DNA from: Kalymmatonema hyalinum WJT4-NPBG1
Lineage (GTDB): Bacteria > Cyanobacteriota > Cyanobacteriia > Cyanobacteriales > Nostocaceae
Direction of reading: 5' to 3'
DNA length: 53,794 nt
Assembly (NCBI GenBank): GCA_019359075.1
Contig: JAHHIB010000061.1
Span: 1-53,794 of the forward strand
Under the pieces are notes generated by a model. It did no database searches. It worked only from the letters and a program-made list of their open reading frames with translations, and was not told where the DNA came from. Numbering within the stretch: position 1 is the stretch's first letter; each line of letters opens with the position of its first letter. The position numbers were made by a program, and so were the translations under genes. Positions 16,861-26,110 of the stretch are shown one piece after another.

Positions 16861-18147
16861 TTAACTCGCCAATACTGGTTCTTTGTGCGTTTCTTCTGGT
16901 ATTTCTTCAGCTTTCTCTTGTAACAATTGGGTATAAAGTTGAGCTAGCTCAGATGCGACTCCTTCCCAACTGAACTTGTTTTCAACCCGCTTTCTAGCAG
17001 CTTGACCTAACTCGTTTCGCCATTGGGGATTAGCAAGAATTCGGTCGATCGCAGCACTGAAAGCCGCAACATCTTGTGGTGGTGCCAATAAACCAGTTTC
17101 TTCAGGGACGACTGTAAACTGAAGTCCACCGACATCACTTGCTACGACTGGTGTGTGACTTGCCATCGCTTCGATTGCTACCAGTCCAAAAGGTTCGTAA
17201 TGACTGGGAACAACACAAACATCAGCAGCTGCGTAGTAATATGGCAGGATTTCCTGACTCAAACGACCAGGGAAGGTCGTAAAGTCGCTCATCCCTAATT
17301 CGGCGACAATATTTTCAATGCGATCGCGTTCGATTCCGTCGCTGTGACCTGGACGGCTACCACCCCCAATAATTAACTGGAGTTTTCCAGATCGCAATTT
17401 CGACTCTGCCACAGCACGCACCAGTGTTTCTATACCTTTGCGTGGATCAAAACGTCCTACATACAAGACGAGTTTTGCTTCCGGGTCGATGCCCAACTCC
17501 GCTCTTGCTGCTTGTCTGTCTACGCAACCAAACTGCCCAATATCAGTACCGCAGGGAATAATGTCGATACTTCCTTTTGTGGAAACAAGCGATCGCATAT
17601 GTTCTTCTTCCTGCGGACTTGTCGCCACAATTCGTTGAGCTGTCTCCAACACCTGTTTTTCAACTGCTAGCCGGGTAGTAGCAATCAGAGGAATCGTATT
17701 AATCGTGTTGTACTTAACTGCTCCTAGGGAGTGGTACGTATGAACCTGCTTGCTTGCTTGGATTTCCTTCAACTGCATTCCTACCCAGCTAGATAGCCAG
17801 TAATTTGTATGAACCAAAGGATATACAAAGCCATTTTCTTGCTGGAATTTGAGGAAATTATCCAAAAATTCTGGCAAGTATCCAAACAAATTGTCTCGTG
17901 GCACAAATTCAACCGCACCAGCTTCTAACCGGATGGTTCGACAGTTTGGGCTGTGTTGAACTATTGTTTCTTGTTCCGCACTCACTTTGCGGGTAAACAT
18001 TTCAACTTGCCATCCAAGTTTAGCTAGTGCTTCTCCAACTTGGCGCACGTATACATTTTGTCCTCCAGCTTCTTCTTTCCCGATTTCAACCGCCGGATCG
18101 CCGTGTACTGAAATTAAGGCGATGCGTTGTTCAGTTCTAGAGTTCAT
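16861..18147 (-). CDS. GT4 glycosyltransferase, probable one-domain sucrose-phosphate synthase
   Basis: 428 residues from ATG 18145-18147 (MNSRTEQRIALISVHGDP); a TTG eight codons upstream is less likely. GT-B fold: the N-terminal domain has GKEEAGGQNVYVRQVGEAL, the acceptor/donor loop typical of sucrose-phosphate synthase and MshA-like enzymes. The C-terminal domain has VLYVGRFDPRKGIETL, VVPSHYEPFGLVAIEAMA (the EX7E motif) and VASDVGGLQFTV. There is no phosphatase domain, as in Nostoc-type SpsA proteins. Sucrose synthesis from UDP- or ADP-glucose and fructose-6-phosphate would fit osmoprotection and heterocyst feeding. An inositol-phosphate or other sugar transferase is not excluded. Confidence 0.65.
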   Translation of the reverse strand: MNSRTEQRIALISVHGDPAVEIGKEEAGGQNVYVRQVGEALAKLGWQVEMFTRKVSAEQETIVQHSPNCRTIRLEAGAVEFVPRDNLFGYLPEFLDNFLKFQQENGFVYPLVHTNYWLSSWVGMQLKEIQASKQVHTYHSLGAVKYNTINTIPLIATTRLAVEKQVLETAQRIVATSPQEEEHMRSLVSTKGSIDIIPCGTDIGQFGCVDRQAARAELGIDPEAKLVLYVGRFDPRKGIETLVRAVAESKLRSGKLQLIIGGGSRPGHSDGIERDRIENIVAELGMSDFTTFPGRLSQEILPYYYAAADVCVVPSHYEPFGLVAIEAMASHTPVVASDVGGLQFTVVPEETGLLAPPQDVAAFSAAIDRILANPQWRNELGQAARKRVENKFSWEGVASELAQLYTQLLQEKAEEIPEETHKEPVLAS

Positions 18148-18870
18148 AGTTTGTTGGTGTTTTCGCTTCAAGAGGTTTTAGGCAGATTCAGTTGCTGATT
18201 AGCCGTATATCTCTATATATGCAGAAAGTTTAATTAATCTTTATTTTAATTTAATATGGCAAATATTTTTATACATCTGCTGCCAGAAGTAAGATTTTTA
18301 TATACGTATTTATATTTAATTTCTTTATACCTAAGGTAATATATTTTTGGCTAATATCATTCATAAGTAAATCTAAACTTTGTAATTCTGATTACACCTA
18401 TAGATTTTTCTCTATATTGATGTCTTCGCTGTAGATTGTTGTAAAAAAATAGTAAATAAATTAAGTATGTTCAAATACTTAAAGACAATATTTATAATCT
18501 GCGTTCTATCCTCAAAATATATACTTGCTTACTACCATAATTTCTAAGCAAAACTTCTGGAAGTAGATCTGTATGAAACAAGGATGACTCAAAAATAGTT
18601 AGTTGAGATTAAAAGTCGAAACTTATACTGCGGTTTTGAACAAGAATCTACTTTTTGTCGGTTGATTATAAGTAATAATTAATACTATACATTATGTGTT
18701 CAAAGTACATTTAATCACATATTAAGAGAATTTTCAGGTTACACTCACTGAATGCCTACATATGAAACTATTCCTACTAGAAGAGGATGAACATACGAGC
18801 TATAACCTTCTATATAGCAATCCTATTTGATTTGTGTGAAAGTGCCTGCGCGTAAGCGCAAAGCGCCCCC

Positions 18871-18908
18871 GCTAGCTCCTGCTGAGTGCTGGCTCCGCAG
18901 GAGCTAGC
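18871..18908. repeat. GC-rich hairpin repeat
   Basis: A perfect 12-bp stem GCTAGCTCCTGC / GCAGGAGCTAGC around a 14-base loop, inside a larger GC-rich block (about 18840-18935) unlike its AT-rich surroundings. The word GCTGGCTCCGCA recurs in the psaF-psaJ spacer and a related form occurs near 40700. Confidence 0.65.
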
Positions 18909-18960
18909 ACTCAGCCGTGCCGCACGATGAGGGACAAGAGCGCATAAATCCATTGGCTCA

Positions 18961-18991
18961 GATTCCCGATTTCTCACAGAAGTCGGGAATC
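18961..18991. repeat. Dispersed palindrome, copy 2
   Basis: GATTCCCGATTTCT and AGAAGTCGGGAATC around CAC. It is a diverged form of the element at 15328-15360, sharing AGAAGTCGGG. Confidence 0.7.
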
Positions 18992-19072
18992 TTTTGTTCA
19001 ATAATGATTTACGATTGCTACAGATATCACAATCGCTTCACCACCTTGTAGGAGAGAGGTTTTCCAGATGCC

Positions 19073-19198
19073 GTGAAAAGTCAGGTGGATTTACAGATTC
19101 ATACAGGTGTCACCGCAGAAGTTTATCGCAGGGGCGCGTGCCTGGCAGATCTGTCGGGAAGATGCCAGCAAGGGTTTCTGGGGACGGGTGGGGACTAA
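19073..19198 (+). CDS. Possible 41-residue small protein
   Basis: A GTG-started frame (MKSQVDLQIHTGVTAEVYRR, then a GACLADLSGRCQQGFLGTGGD end) finishes at TAA 19196-19198, two bases before the next gene's ATG. The composition looks coding-like and the tight spacing suggests translational coupling with 19201-19398. A GGAGAG lies about 17 bases before the GTG, which is too far for a good site, so the true start may differ. The open frame begins only at 19052. I do not recognise the family. Confidence 0.3.
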   Translation: MKSQVDLQIHTGVTAEVYRRGACLADLSGRCQQGFLGTGGD

Positions 19199-19200
19199 CG

Positions 19201-19398
19201 ATGACGCAATATGCAGATCTCACAGATGACGACATCACGCTACTAGACACAGCTGCTGCACTTGCCATCACTGACAACATTGAAGAGAGCAGAATGCTGT
19301 ACGAAGCTTGTGATCGCAGAAGTGTTCCTGCTGTGTTTCACCATTTTGATTACATTCTCAATCAGTGGCAAAACGTGGAATGGCAAAAACAAGCTTAA
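19201..19398 (+). CDS. Small conserved-looking hypothetical protein
   Basis: 65 residues from ATG 19201 (MTQYADLTDDDITLLDTAAA). A longer frame back to 18994 has non-coding-like Arg/Ser/His-rich sequence and overlaps another frame. It is acidic and helical with no signal peptide or membrane segment; it ends FHHFDYILNQWQNVEWQKQA. No family was recognised. The start touches the end of the small frame at 19073-19198, so the two may form a little operon. Confidence 0.5.
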   Translation: MTQYADLTDDDITLLDTAAALAITDNIEESRMLYEACDRRSVPAVFHHFDYILNQWQNVEWQKQA

Positions 19399-19522
19399 TC
19401 CTGGCTAACATCTTATTTCTAAAAAGAAATATCTCGGCTGATGATAAGTTAATTGACAACGACGAGAGCTTTGACAAAATGACTTAAGGCACTCGTCTCT
19501 GGCAACCTCTCACAGATATCCT

Positions 19523-19912
19523 ATGCAATTAGAATTTATTCCGGTTGAAGATTTTTACTTTGCCCTAACTTTAGGGCTTCGGACTCTCGAAGATTTGGAA
19601 AAACCAGGTCTTGTCGAACAAGTGCGATCGCGACTTTTAGTAGAATGCGGTCAACCTTCTACCGTCGCTCCTGGTAAACAGAATACATTTAACTATGTCT
19701 TCCGTATACAAGGTGTAGATAACAGCCCTGCATCTGGGCTGATCGTTTCCATTTCAGACTGGCAGGACAGGCTGCGCCTGAGTAGCGATTACGGTTGGAC
19801 ACTAGATCAAGAACGCAAGCCTATTCGCTCAGAAAAATATAGCCAGCGATCGCTTTTCACCCAACAGTTGCGATCGCACTTACAACAATGGTTACAAATT
19901 CCCTTTAGCTAG
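19523..19912 (+). CDS. Conserved cyanobacterial hypothetical protein
   Basis: 129 residues, soluble, starting MQLEFIPVEDFYFALTLGLR and ending LRSHLQQWLQIPFS. The middle is beta-rich (NYVFRIQGVDNSPASGLIVS, then a GWTLDQERKP segment). There is no signal peptide, membrane helix or recognised motif. It is preceded by about 120 bp and followed by a strong 18-bp hairpin, so it is probably a single-gene transcript. It contains two HIP1 octamers within coding sequence. Confidence 0.65.
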   Translation: MQLEFIPVEDFYFALTLGLRTLEDLEKPGLVEQVRSRLLVECGQPSTVAPGKQNTFNYVFRIQGVDNSPASGLIVSISDWQDRLRLSSDYGWTLDQERKPIRSEKYSQRSLFTQQLRSHLQQWLQIPFS

Positions 19913-19939
19913 ATAGCTCAGGCATTTTTGGGATAACAA

Positions 19940-19981
19940 TTAAAAATTAAAAATCAAGTTTTTTTGATTTTTAATTTTTAA
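19940..19981. terminator. Bidirectional AT-rich terminator
   Basis: A perfect 18-bp inverted repeat (TTAAAAATTAAAAATCAA and complement) with loop GTTTTT lies between two convergent genes, 28 bp after one stop and 14 bp after the other. Confidence 0.75.
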
Positions 19982-19994
19982 TCTTTCTTGCGCA

Positions 19995-20507
19995 TTAGCT
20001 TGTGGTTTGTGCCGCAAGCATTTGCTTGAGTTTTTCCAACTCATTAGCCCACCGGGGATCTGGACGAATAGCGTCATCCGTACCAGATGCTACTGGTGTG
20101 TTTTCCCTAGGACTGCCACCACGACGAGACTTCTTGTTGTTGTTGGAGCTTTTTTCCCTACGATTGCTTTCTCTTACTGGAGTAGGAGTAGGGGTGCTAC
20201 TTACAGGGTTAGGAGTAGGTTTACTAGGTGGTTCCTCATTGTTTTCCTCTCCTTTTGTACGAGGTAATGCCTTCTCGAGTTTTATAGGAGAGTCTTTGAA
20301 CACTTGACCATTGTATTTTTCAATAATTTGGTCTGCTTGTTCGTCATTGTTTACTGTCAAAAAACCGAATCCACGGCATTTGCCTGTTTTTCGATCTTTA
20401 ATCAGTTTAGTGGTAACTGCATCGCCTTCTTCTGCAAAAACTGCTTGCAGTTCTTGACGATCTATTTCTTCTTTAGGCAAATTGCCTATGTATAGGCGAA
20501 TGGACAT
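19995..20507 (-). CDS. RRM RNA-binding protein (Rbp family)
   Basis: 170 residues from ATG 20505-20507 behind GGAGGTGTAGTC; the longer frame to 20636 is upstream leader. One RRM is seen (about 2-82): RNP2 LYIGNL and RNP1 KCRGFGFLTV. A Pro/Ser/Thr spacer, a basic stretch (REKSSNNNKKSRRGG) and a conserved-looking end DPRWANELEKLKQMLAAQ follow. Cyanobacterial Rbp proteins bind single-stranded RNA and are often cold-induced; the longer, charged tail sets this one apart from the short Gly-rich type. The gene has a long non-coding upstream region (20508-20900), where RNA-level control is possible. Confidence 0.85.
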   Translation of the reverse strand: MSIRLYIGNLPKEEIDRQELQAVFAEEGDAVTTKLIKDRKTGKCRGFGFLTVNNDEQADQIIEKYNGQVFKDSPIKLEKALPRTKGEENNEEPPSKPTPNPVSSTPTPTPVRESNRREKSSNNNKKSRRGGSPRENTPVASGTDDAIRPDPRWANELEKLKQMLAAQTTS

Positions 20508-20902
20508 GACTACACCTCCAGGAGTTGAGTGAAAACGGCCGGGCAAAAAACAGTAGCTTGGGTTTGGCTTTCGATAGATACCATGGACTAACGCTGCCAC
20601 AAACCAATTTTTTTTCCAAACTGTTAACCAATACAATACAGTTTTTTACCAGGATAAAGCTTGCATAATACAAAAGCGCAAAACGCCAATAACACCTTTA
20701 TTCTAAGAATTTTAAATTTTACAGCCTACTGCTTGCCACTGGAAACTTCTTCTACACTTATGTTCCGAACAATCAAACATTATTCCTTAGATTATCACGC
20801 TATTTTACACCTAGCTAGTTCATATTAGACATTTCCAGCGATCTCATAATCGCATAGTAACATAAAGTACACTTTTTCTTAAAGTTTGGTTTTTGGGAAA
20901 CA
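20508..20902. other. Leader/promoter region of the RRM gene
   Basis: About 395 bp without a gene. It carries GGAGGTGTAG just before the RRM start and AT-rich promoter-like sequence further up. No clear hairpin was identified in the proximal part. Confidence 0.4.
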
Positions 20903-20904
20903 AA

Positions 20905-20920
20905 AACCAGCCTGTGGCTG
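20905..20920 (-). terminator. Terminator of the M48-like gene
   Basis: Minus strand CCAGCC-ACA-GGCTGG followed by TTTTTG, about 165 bp past the M48-like stop codon. Confidence 0.65.
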
Positions 20921-21083
20921 GCTGATGAACTGCTGTGTTGGGGAGAAAAAGGGGATATATTGGCGCAAACAGCCGCACAGATAATTAACTAATGGTCTTC
21001 TTGTTATATCGGTTGCAACTGTTAATATTACTAAACGTAACATTTTATTTCGATTTGTGCAACTTTTATTTACATACCGCTGA

Positions 21084-23306
21084 CTAACCTCTTAAAAGGA
21101 TGTATGCTCCCCAAGCTTCTGCCGCAACAGCCAAAACTGTAGACCAAATGGGATGAGGACTGTAGATGGTTGTACCGCTTTGAGTTTGCAAAGTTTGGAT
21201 GTCAATCCAAGGCGTTGCTCCTCGCCGTAACCAACCTGTGACTGTAATCTGCCGACCAATCAAATCCTGAGGATTGACCTGTTGCCCTATCCACCAAATG
21301 TGGTGTAATTTCACTAAAGCTGTGTTGGATTGCAGGATTAAATCTTGTCCCAAGCAGTTACTTGCACCTGGACGACCTAAGAGCTTACCGACGAAACGCA
21401 CGGCTATGCTGTCAGATGGGAGAACCGCTGGGTTGGATAAGAGGTTAGCCAATCGGTCATCAGTTTGGGTAGTGGTAAGTTTAATATCAGGAAAAAAAGA
21501 ATTGATCCGGAATAATGTACCGATACTAAATCCAATCAGTACGCAACCTGTCACAAAAGACCAATCATCGTATATCCACTTTAAGTTCAAAAACTTAAGT
21601 GCGTATGCCGTTTGCCAAACGAGCCAAATCAGAATGGCAAACACAACACCTATGGGAATTCCTAAAAAGGGAGCGATTTGAAATAAAAAAGATTGAGGCT
21701 TCACCCTCAAAGGCTGTTGGCTTTCCAAATTCAATTCTGTTTCTAAATGCCAACGGCGGGCTATTGATAGCAAACGTTGCAGGCGATCGCCGATTAAAGG
21801 ATGAGTATTATTGATCACAAACCACCAACGGTAGGGATTAAGATAGTCCCACATTAAAAACGATTCAAACGTCGTGTGAGGAGCAATACTACCCAAAGAA
21901 ATACTTTGCTGGTGGCCCACAGGCGCTAGTATATTTAAGCTTTCTAACTGCCAACTGGTGTGTTCTTGTTTTTGGATATCATCAGCAATACCAATCGCAA
22001 TTTTGAGTAAGGCACGGACAAGACCATTAGGGTTACCAGTGATTTCAACAGCAAAGCGATCGCTATAGTAAAGCCGTAACTGTGACAACCATATGCTCGT
22101 TCCAGTCAGCAAACACCAGACTCCGTAAGTGAAGCTTGCCATAATAGCCACTGCTTGACGCCAAATTCGCGCTGTTGTTCTGTCTCCCCATTGAGAAAAA
22201 TACTGATATGCTTTATATATTGGGATTGTTAGGAGTAGCAGCACAGACATCACGACAAAATCCCAATGGACAATATGCCCTAACTGGCTGGCATAAATTG
22301 TGGCTATCTCATCATCTGCCAGTTGCTCTAACAGCCCCTGACTCACCACAATTCGGGCTGTGCGCGGTAAATTCCCATAAGTCAGCGCCAAGGGTGCTGC
22401 CAATGGTAAAACACCAAGTTTTGGTAACTGCCAGCCTCTCTGCTGACAACAGCCTTGCAGCACCCGAACAGCTTCTTGACTGTATCTATTTAAGGTGTCT
22501 CTCTCTAATTTTCTCTGACTGTAAAAATTTATAAGTATTCGGTCTAGTAACCAGGGAGAAAAGCCTATTAAAATGAGCAGTAGCAATAGCAAGAATAAAG
22601 TAGGATTAGCGGATAAAAGCTGTATTGGCTGCAAATATGGTAGTTTACTAAGGATATCGTTGATAAATCGCATCACCAACACGAGCAATTCCCGTATCAC
22701 CCAAAGCAAAGCGATGAATGTTCCTACGATCAGCAGCCGAAAGGGTATTAAGTTGAGCTTTTGCAGCGGTTGCCAAGACTGTGCTCTTCTTGCTTGTCGC
22801 CAATGAATTGTCAGTGGTTTAGCTTTTTCGCGGTTCCCAGGAGGAGGGGGTATGGCGAGATAGGGAGATGAGGGAGATGAGGAGAGAAAATTTCCCCGTG
22901 TTTCGGTTTCCTCGTGTCTGGCTGTCAGGGAAGCTTCCCCTGCTCCTTTGCTCCCCTGCTCCCCCTGTCGCGTTGTTTCCTGCGGTTCAATCGGGACAGA
23001 ACGTGTGACATCAGTTGTTGATGTTTCACTACTTTGATAAGGTAGTGTCAATTGCTCTAAGGTACGATTTGCCCACTGTTGTACTTGGAGATTTTGACTT
23101 TGAGTGAGAGTTTCGCACAAGGCGATCGCCTTTGGGATATTACCGCTCTTTGCATAAACTACGACTAACCCTATCTGCGCTTGCAAAACAGTGTTGCTGT
23201 TGCCAGTTGCAGCTACTGCTTCTAGAGTCGCGATCGCGCTTTGGAAATCACCCTGCTTAATTGCGGATAATCCTGCCTCCAAAGATGGTTCAGGATGTGA
23301 AGGCAT
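21084..23306 (-). CDS. M48-like membrane protein lacking the zinc site (pseudopeptidase)
   Basis: 740 residues from ATG 23304-23306 (MPSHPEPSLEAGLSAIKQGD); 58 extra upstream codons are unlikely. TPR-like repeats come first (about 1-100), then a low-complexity linker, two membrane helices, an M48 peptidase-like region with further helices, and a C-terminal soluble domain. The HExxH motif expected after DDEIATIYA reads SQLGH (22275-22289), so the first His and catalytic Glu are gone. The usual Glu in the later ExxxDR motif is also absent (LYYSDRFAVEITG). Proteolysis is therefore unlikely; a scaffold or chaperone role is possible. The linker is encoded by DNA resembling an intergenic repeat. Confidence 0.75.
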   Translation of the reverse strand: MPSHPEPSLEAGLSAIKQGDFQSAIATLEAVAATGNSNTVLQAQIGLVVVYAKSGNIPKAIALCETLTQSQNLQVQQWANRTLEQLTLPYQSSETSTTDVTRSVPIEPQETTRQGEQGSKGAGEASLTARHEETETRGNFLSSSPSSPYLAIPPPPGNREKAKPLTIHWRQARRAQSWQPLQKLNLIPFRLLIVGTFIALLWVIRELLVLVMRFINDILSKLPYLQPIQLLSANPTLFLLLLLLILIGFSPWLLDRILINFYSQRKLERDTLNRYSQEAVRVLQGCCQQRGWQLPKLGVLPLAAPLALTYGNLPRTARIVVSQGLLEQLADDEIATIYASQLGHIVHWDFVVMSVLLLLTIPIYKAYQYFSQWGDRTTARIWRQAVAIMASFTYGVWCLLTGTSIWLSQLRLYYSDRFAVEITGNPNGLVRALLKIAIGIADDIQKQEHTSWQLESLNILAPVGHQQSISLGSIAPHTTFESFLMWDYLNPYRWWFVINNTHPLIGDRLQRLLSIARRWHLETELNLESQQPLRVKPQSFLFQIAPFLGIPIGVVFAILIWLVWQTAYALKFLNLKWIYDDWSFVTGCVLIGFSIGTLFRINSFFPDIKLTTTQTDDRLANLLSNPAVLPSDSIAVRFVGKLLGRPGASNCLGQDLILQSNTALVKLHHIWWIGQQVNPQDLIGRQITVTGWLRRGATPWIDIQTLQTQSGTTIYSPHPIWSTVLAVAAEAWGAYILLRG

Positions 23307-23551
23307 AAAAATTTTCTCACTCCGGTCTTTTTCAAAATACCCATTTATGAGCTTTTTCAAGCACCTTCGCTCGTAAATAGTTCGTGGGCGTTGCAGAATC
23401 ACTGTATGAATCGCGCATAGACAAAGGAGCTGCTTCTCGTAGAGAAGGCGTAAAGGCACAAAGAATAATTCATACTCCAATTAAGCAACGCTAGTGAGTG
23501 ATTGGTTGGTAGTTGTTGACTAAGCTGTCGCGCATTTAATTTGTATTAACT

Positions 23552-23572
23552 GGGCGGGCAGGATGCCCACCC
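23552..23572. repeat. GGGCGGGCA palindromic repeat
   Basis: GGGCGGGCA-GGA-TGCCCACCC, a short GC hairpin between the M48-like gene and prfC. This wording is common between genes in cyanobacteria. It could end or stabilise the prfC transcript. Confidence 0.6.
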
Positions 23573-23637
23573 TACAAGAATTGTCGCTAATTTGGGTATA
23601 CAGATTACATAACTTTTAGCTTACTAACCACTAACAA

Positions 23638-25275
23638 CTAACTATTTGAATCATTTATCGGTTGTTGTCCAGAAACGACTGGGGCAATAGCGCTCAATTT
23701 CAACTCTGGATGGTCTTCCTGCAATTGATGGCAATTCCATTCATTGCGGAATAGTAACACTGGACGTCCCATGCTATCTTTTACTGTTGTGCTATTGAAT
23801 AAGCGTCCTATTTTGTTCAACACTTCCCATCCGCCCTCAACCCAACGGGCGACAGAGTAAGGCAACAATTCGAGCAGAGTTTCGACTCCATACTCGTTTT
23901 GCAACCGGAACTGTACCACTTCAAATTGCAATTGACCAACGGCTGCCAAAATTGGATCGCGTTTCGCTTCATCCACTGAGTACATAATTTGCACGGCTCC
24001 TTCTTCTCGCAACTCGGAAACACCTTTTTGGAATTGCTTGAATTTAGAAGGGTTGGGGTTACGGAGAACTGCAAACAACTCGGGCGAGAAATAAGGAATT
24101 CCCTCATATTCCAGCTTTTGACCAGTATAAATAGTATCGCCTATGGCAAAAACACCAGGATTGTTCAAACCGATGACATCACCGGCATAAGCGACATCTA
24201 TTGATTCGCGTTCTTGAGCAAATAATTTTTGTGGGCGGGACAGGCGGATACTTTTGCCTGTGCGGGCGTGATTCACTGTCATATCTTTTTCAAATCTACC
24301 CGTACAGACGCGGACAAAAGCGACGCGATCGCGGTGCTTCGGATCCATGTTTGCTTGGAGTTTGAAGACAAATCCAGAAAAGTCCGGGTTAGTGGGGGGA
24401 ATTTCACCAACAGTGCTGTTGTGGGGACCAGGTCTGAGGGCGTAGCCAAGGAAGTATTTGAGGAATAACTCTACCCCGAAGTTGGTCATCGCACTACCAA
24501 AGAAAACGGGTGTCATTTTGCCTTGATGGACCAATTCCAAATCTAATTCTGGTCCCACCCCTTCTAGGAGTTCTATATCGTTTTTCAGTTGGTAGTAGAG
24601 GTCTTGTTCTAAAAGTTCTTCTATTCTCGCATCGCCCAAATCAACCACTGTGTCCAGAGCTTCACGACTACCGTGGGCGCTTCTTTCAAACAGGTGAATT
24701 TGTTGTTCTTGGCGGTCATAGATCCCTTTGAAGCGATCGCCCATACCAATGGGCCAATTCACAGCATAGGTTTGCAACCCTAATTCTTGCTCAATCTCGT
24801 CCAACAGTTCCAAAGGTTCCCTTCCAGGACGGTCAAGTTTGTTCACAAATGTGAAGATGGGTATACCGCGCATCTTACACACTTCAAACAACTTCCGCGT
24901 CTGCGGTTCCAAACCTTTTGCCGCATCAATCAGCATCACGGCATTGTCTGCTGCTGCCAAGGTACGATAGGTATCTTCGCTAAAATCCTGGTGTCCAGGC
25001 GTATCTAACAAATTTATCTGACACTCCTGATATTCAAACTGCAACACTGTAGAGGTAATCGAAATACCTCGTTGTTGTTCCATTGCCATCCAGTCAGAGG
25101 TGGCTTTGCGCTGCGCCCGTCTTGCCTTCACTGCGCCAGCTTCATGAATTGCTCCTCCGTACAGCAGAAGCTTTTCTGTCAGTGTTGTTTTCCCAGCATC
25201 TGGGTGAGAAATAATCGCAAAGTTGCGACGATGATCAACTGCTTTATGCAATTCCGACTGTATTTCAGTAGACAT
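23638..25275 (-). CDS. prfC: Peptide chain release factor 3
   Basis: A 545-residue translational GTPase. P-loop [11 protein letters not shown], switch I region with the RGIS motif ([15 protein letters not shown]), [14 protein letters not shown] and [10 protein letters not shown], then domain II/III with RF3-specific segments ([19 protein letters not shown]). RF3 removes RF1/RF2 from the ribosome after termination and helps quality control. The length is slightly above the E. coli protein (529). It is flanked by a short repeat on the 3' side and a divergent DUF4870 gene on the other. Together with rqcH, prmC, tsaC and tsaD it adds to a translation-quality theme in the window. Confidence 0.93.
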   Translation of the reverse strand: MSTEIQSELHKAVDHRRNFAIISHPDAGKTTLTEKLLLYGGAIHEAGAVKARRAQRKATSDWMAMEQQRGISITSTVLQFEYQECQINLLDTPGHQDFSEDTYRTLAAADNAVMLIDAAKGLEPQTRKLFEVCKMRGIPIFTFVNKLDRPGREPLELLDEIEQELGLQTYAVNWPIGMGDRFKGIYDRQEQQIHLFERSAHGSREALDTVVDLGDARIEELLEQDLYYQLKNDIELLEGVGPELDLELVHQGKMTPVFFGSAMTNFGVELFLKYFLGYALRPGPHNSTVGEIPPTNPDFSGFVFKLQANMDPKHRDRVAFVRVCTGRFEKDMTVNHARTGKSIRLSRPQKLFAQERESIDVAYAGDVIGLNNPGVFAIGDTIYTGQKLEYEGIPYFSPELFAVLRNPNPSKFKQFQKGVSELREEGAVQIMYSVDEAKRDPILAAVGQLQFEVVQFRLQNEYGVETLLELLPYSVARWVEGGWEVLNKIGRLFNSTTVKDSMGRPVLLFRNEWNCHQLQEDHPELKLSAIAPVVSGQQPINDSNS

Positions 25276-25412
25276 ACTGTGATTTGCTTGCTTGTAACTT
25301 AACTTAACTTAACTTTTTCCAACTTTAGCGAGTCTTTTAATCTTAAGATAACAATGCTCGTGATAGGGTCGTTATATAATAACCACGCTAAACTGAAGGA
25401 GAAAAAAAAAGA

Positions 25413-25754
25413 ATGTACGATCCAGACAAACGGAAGATTCTATCAGCACTCAGTCATGGTGCAATCTTCTTGAGCGCTACTTTAGTGTCTGTAGGTCTAC
25501 CCATAGCCATATTTTTTCTGTCTGAAGACACAGTTGTTAGGGAAAATGCTAAAGAGTCTATCAACTTCCACTTTAATGTATGGCTTTATGGAGCGATAGT
25601 GACAGCATTAAGTTGGATAACCTTAGGTTTGCTGTTACCGCTAGCAGGTCTATGGTTTCTAGTCCATTGGGGATTGACAATTTGGGCGATTTTCCATGTT
25701 CTTAACGATCCAGATAAACCCTTCCGCTATCCCTTCATTTTCCGGGTTTTTTAG
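25413..25754 (+). CDS. DUF4870 membrane protein
   Basis: 113 residues behind a GAAGGAGAAAA ribosome binding site. Three hydrophobic segments (AIFLSATLVSVGLPIAIFFL, then VWLYGAIVTALSWITLGLLL, then WFLVHWGLTIWAIFHVL) and the DUF4870 signature: N-terminal LSALSHGAIF, a central NAKESINFHFNVWLYG, and a C-terminal PFRYPFIFRVF. Family members are small inner-membrane proteins of unknown function. Confidence 0.85.
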   Translation: MYDPDKRKILSALSHGAIFLSATLVSVGLPIAIFFLSEDTVVRENAKESINFHFNVWLYGAIVTALSWITLGLLLPLAGLWFLVHWGLTIWAIFHVLNDPDKPFRYPFIFRVF

Positions 25755-25964
25755 TCATAAGTCACGCTTCATTAGCCTTTAGTCATTCATCAAAAAACTA
25801 TCGGTTGATGAACTATTCATTCTGGACTAATTGCGCGCACATCACCATTAATTTTTAATGACGTCCAGATGTAGAATTTGAGGGAACTTTTAATATTTTT
25901 GCTTGGCAATATAGCTGTAAAATACAAAATTGCCCCACAGCGTCATAAGCATTAGGGCAGAAGA

Positions 25965-26004
25965 GCCACTTGCGTGTTCGTTTCCCGCGAGTCTCGCAAG
26001 TGGC
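25965..26004 (+). promoter_or_regulatory. Hairpin upstream of hemB
   Basis: A perfect 10-bp stem GCCACTTGCG / CGCAAGTGGC around a 20-base loop, about 105 bp before the hemB start. No T-run follows, so it is not a classic terminator. It might be part of the hemB leader or simply a dispersed repeat. Confidence 0.4.
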
Positions 26005-26110
26005 GTGATAGTTAAGCGCTTTTTGTAGTGTGTCTAACTACATAGCGTTTTTATTCTGCGTTTGTGGCGCTTTGTTTTGTGTCCATTGTTTATTAAATTT
26101 ACAAAAATTT

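Larger units (their letters stand above)
18182..18993. other. Long AT-rich intergenic region with palindromic repeats at its right end
   Basis: About 800 bp without a credible gene. The first 600 bp are very AT-rich and probably include the leader of the glycosyltransferase gene. The right end carries the GC-rich repeats at 18871-18908 and 18961-18991. Confidence 0.5.
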
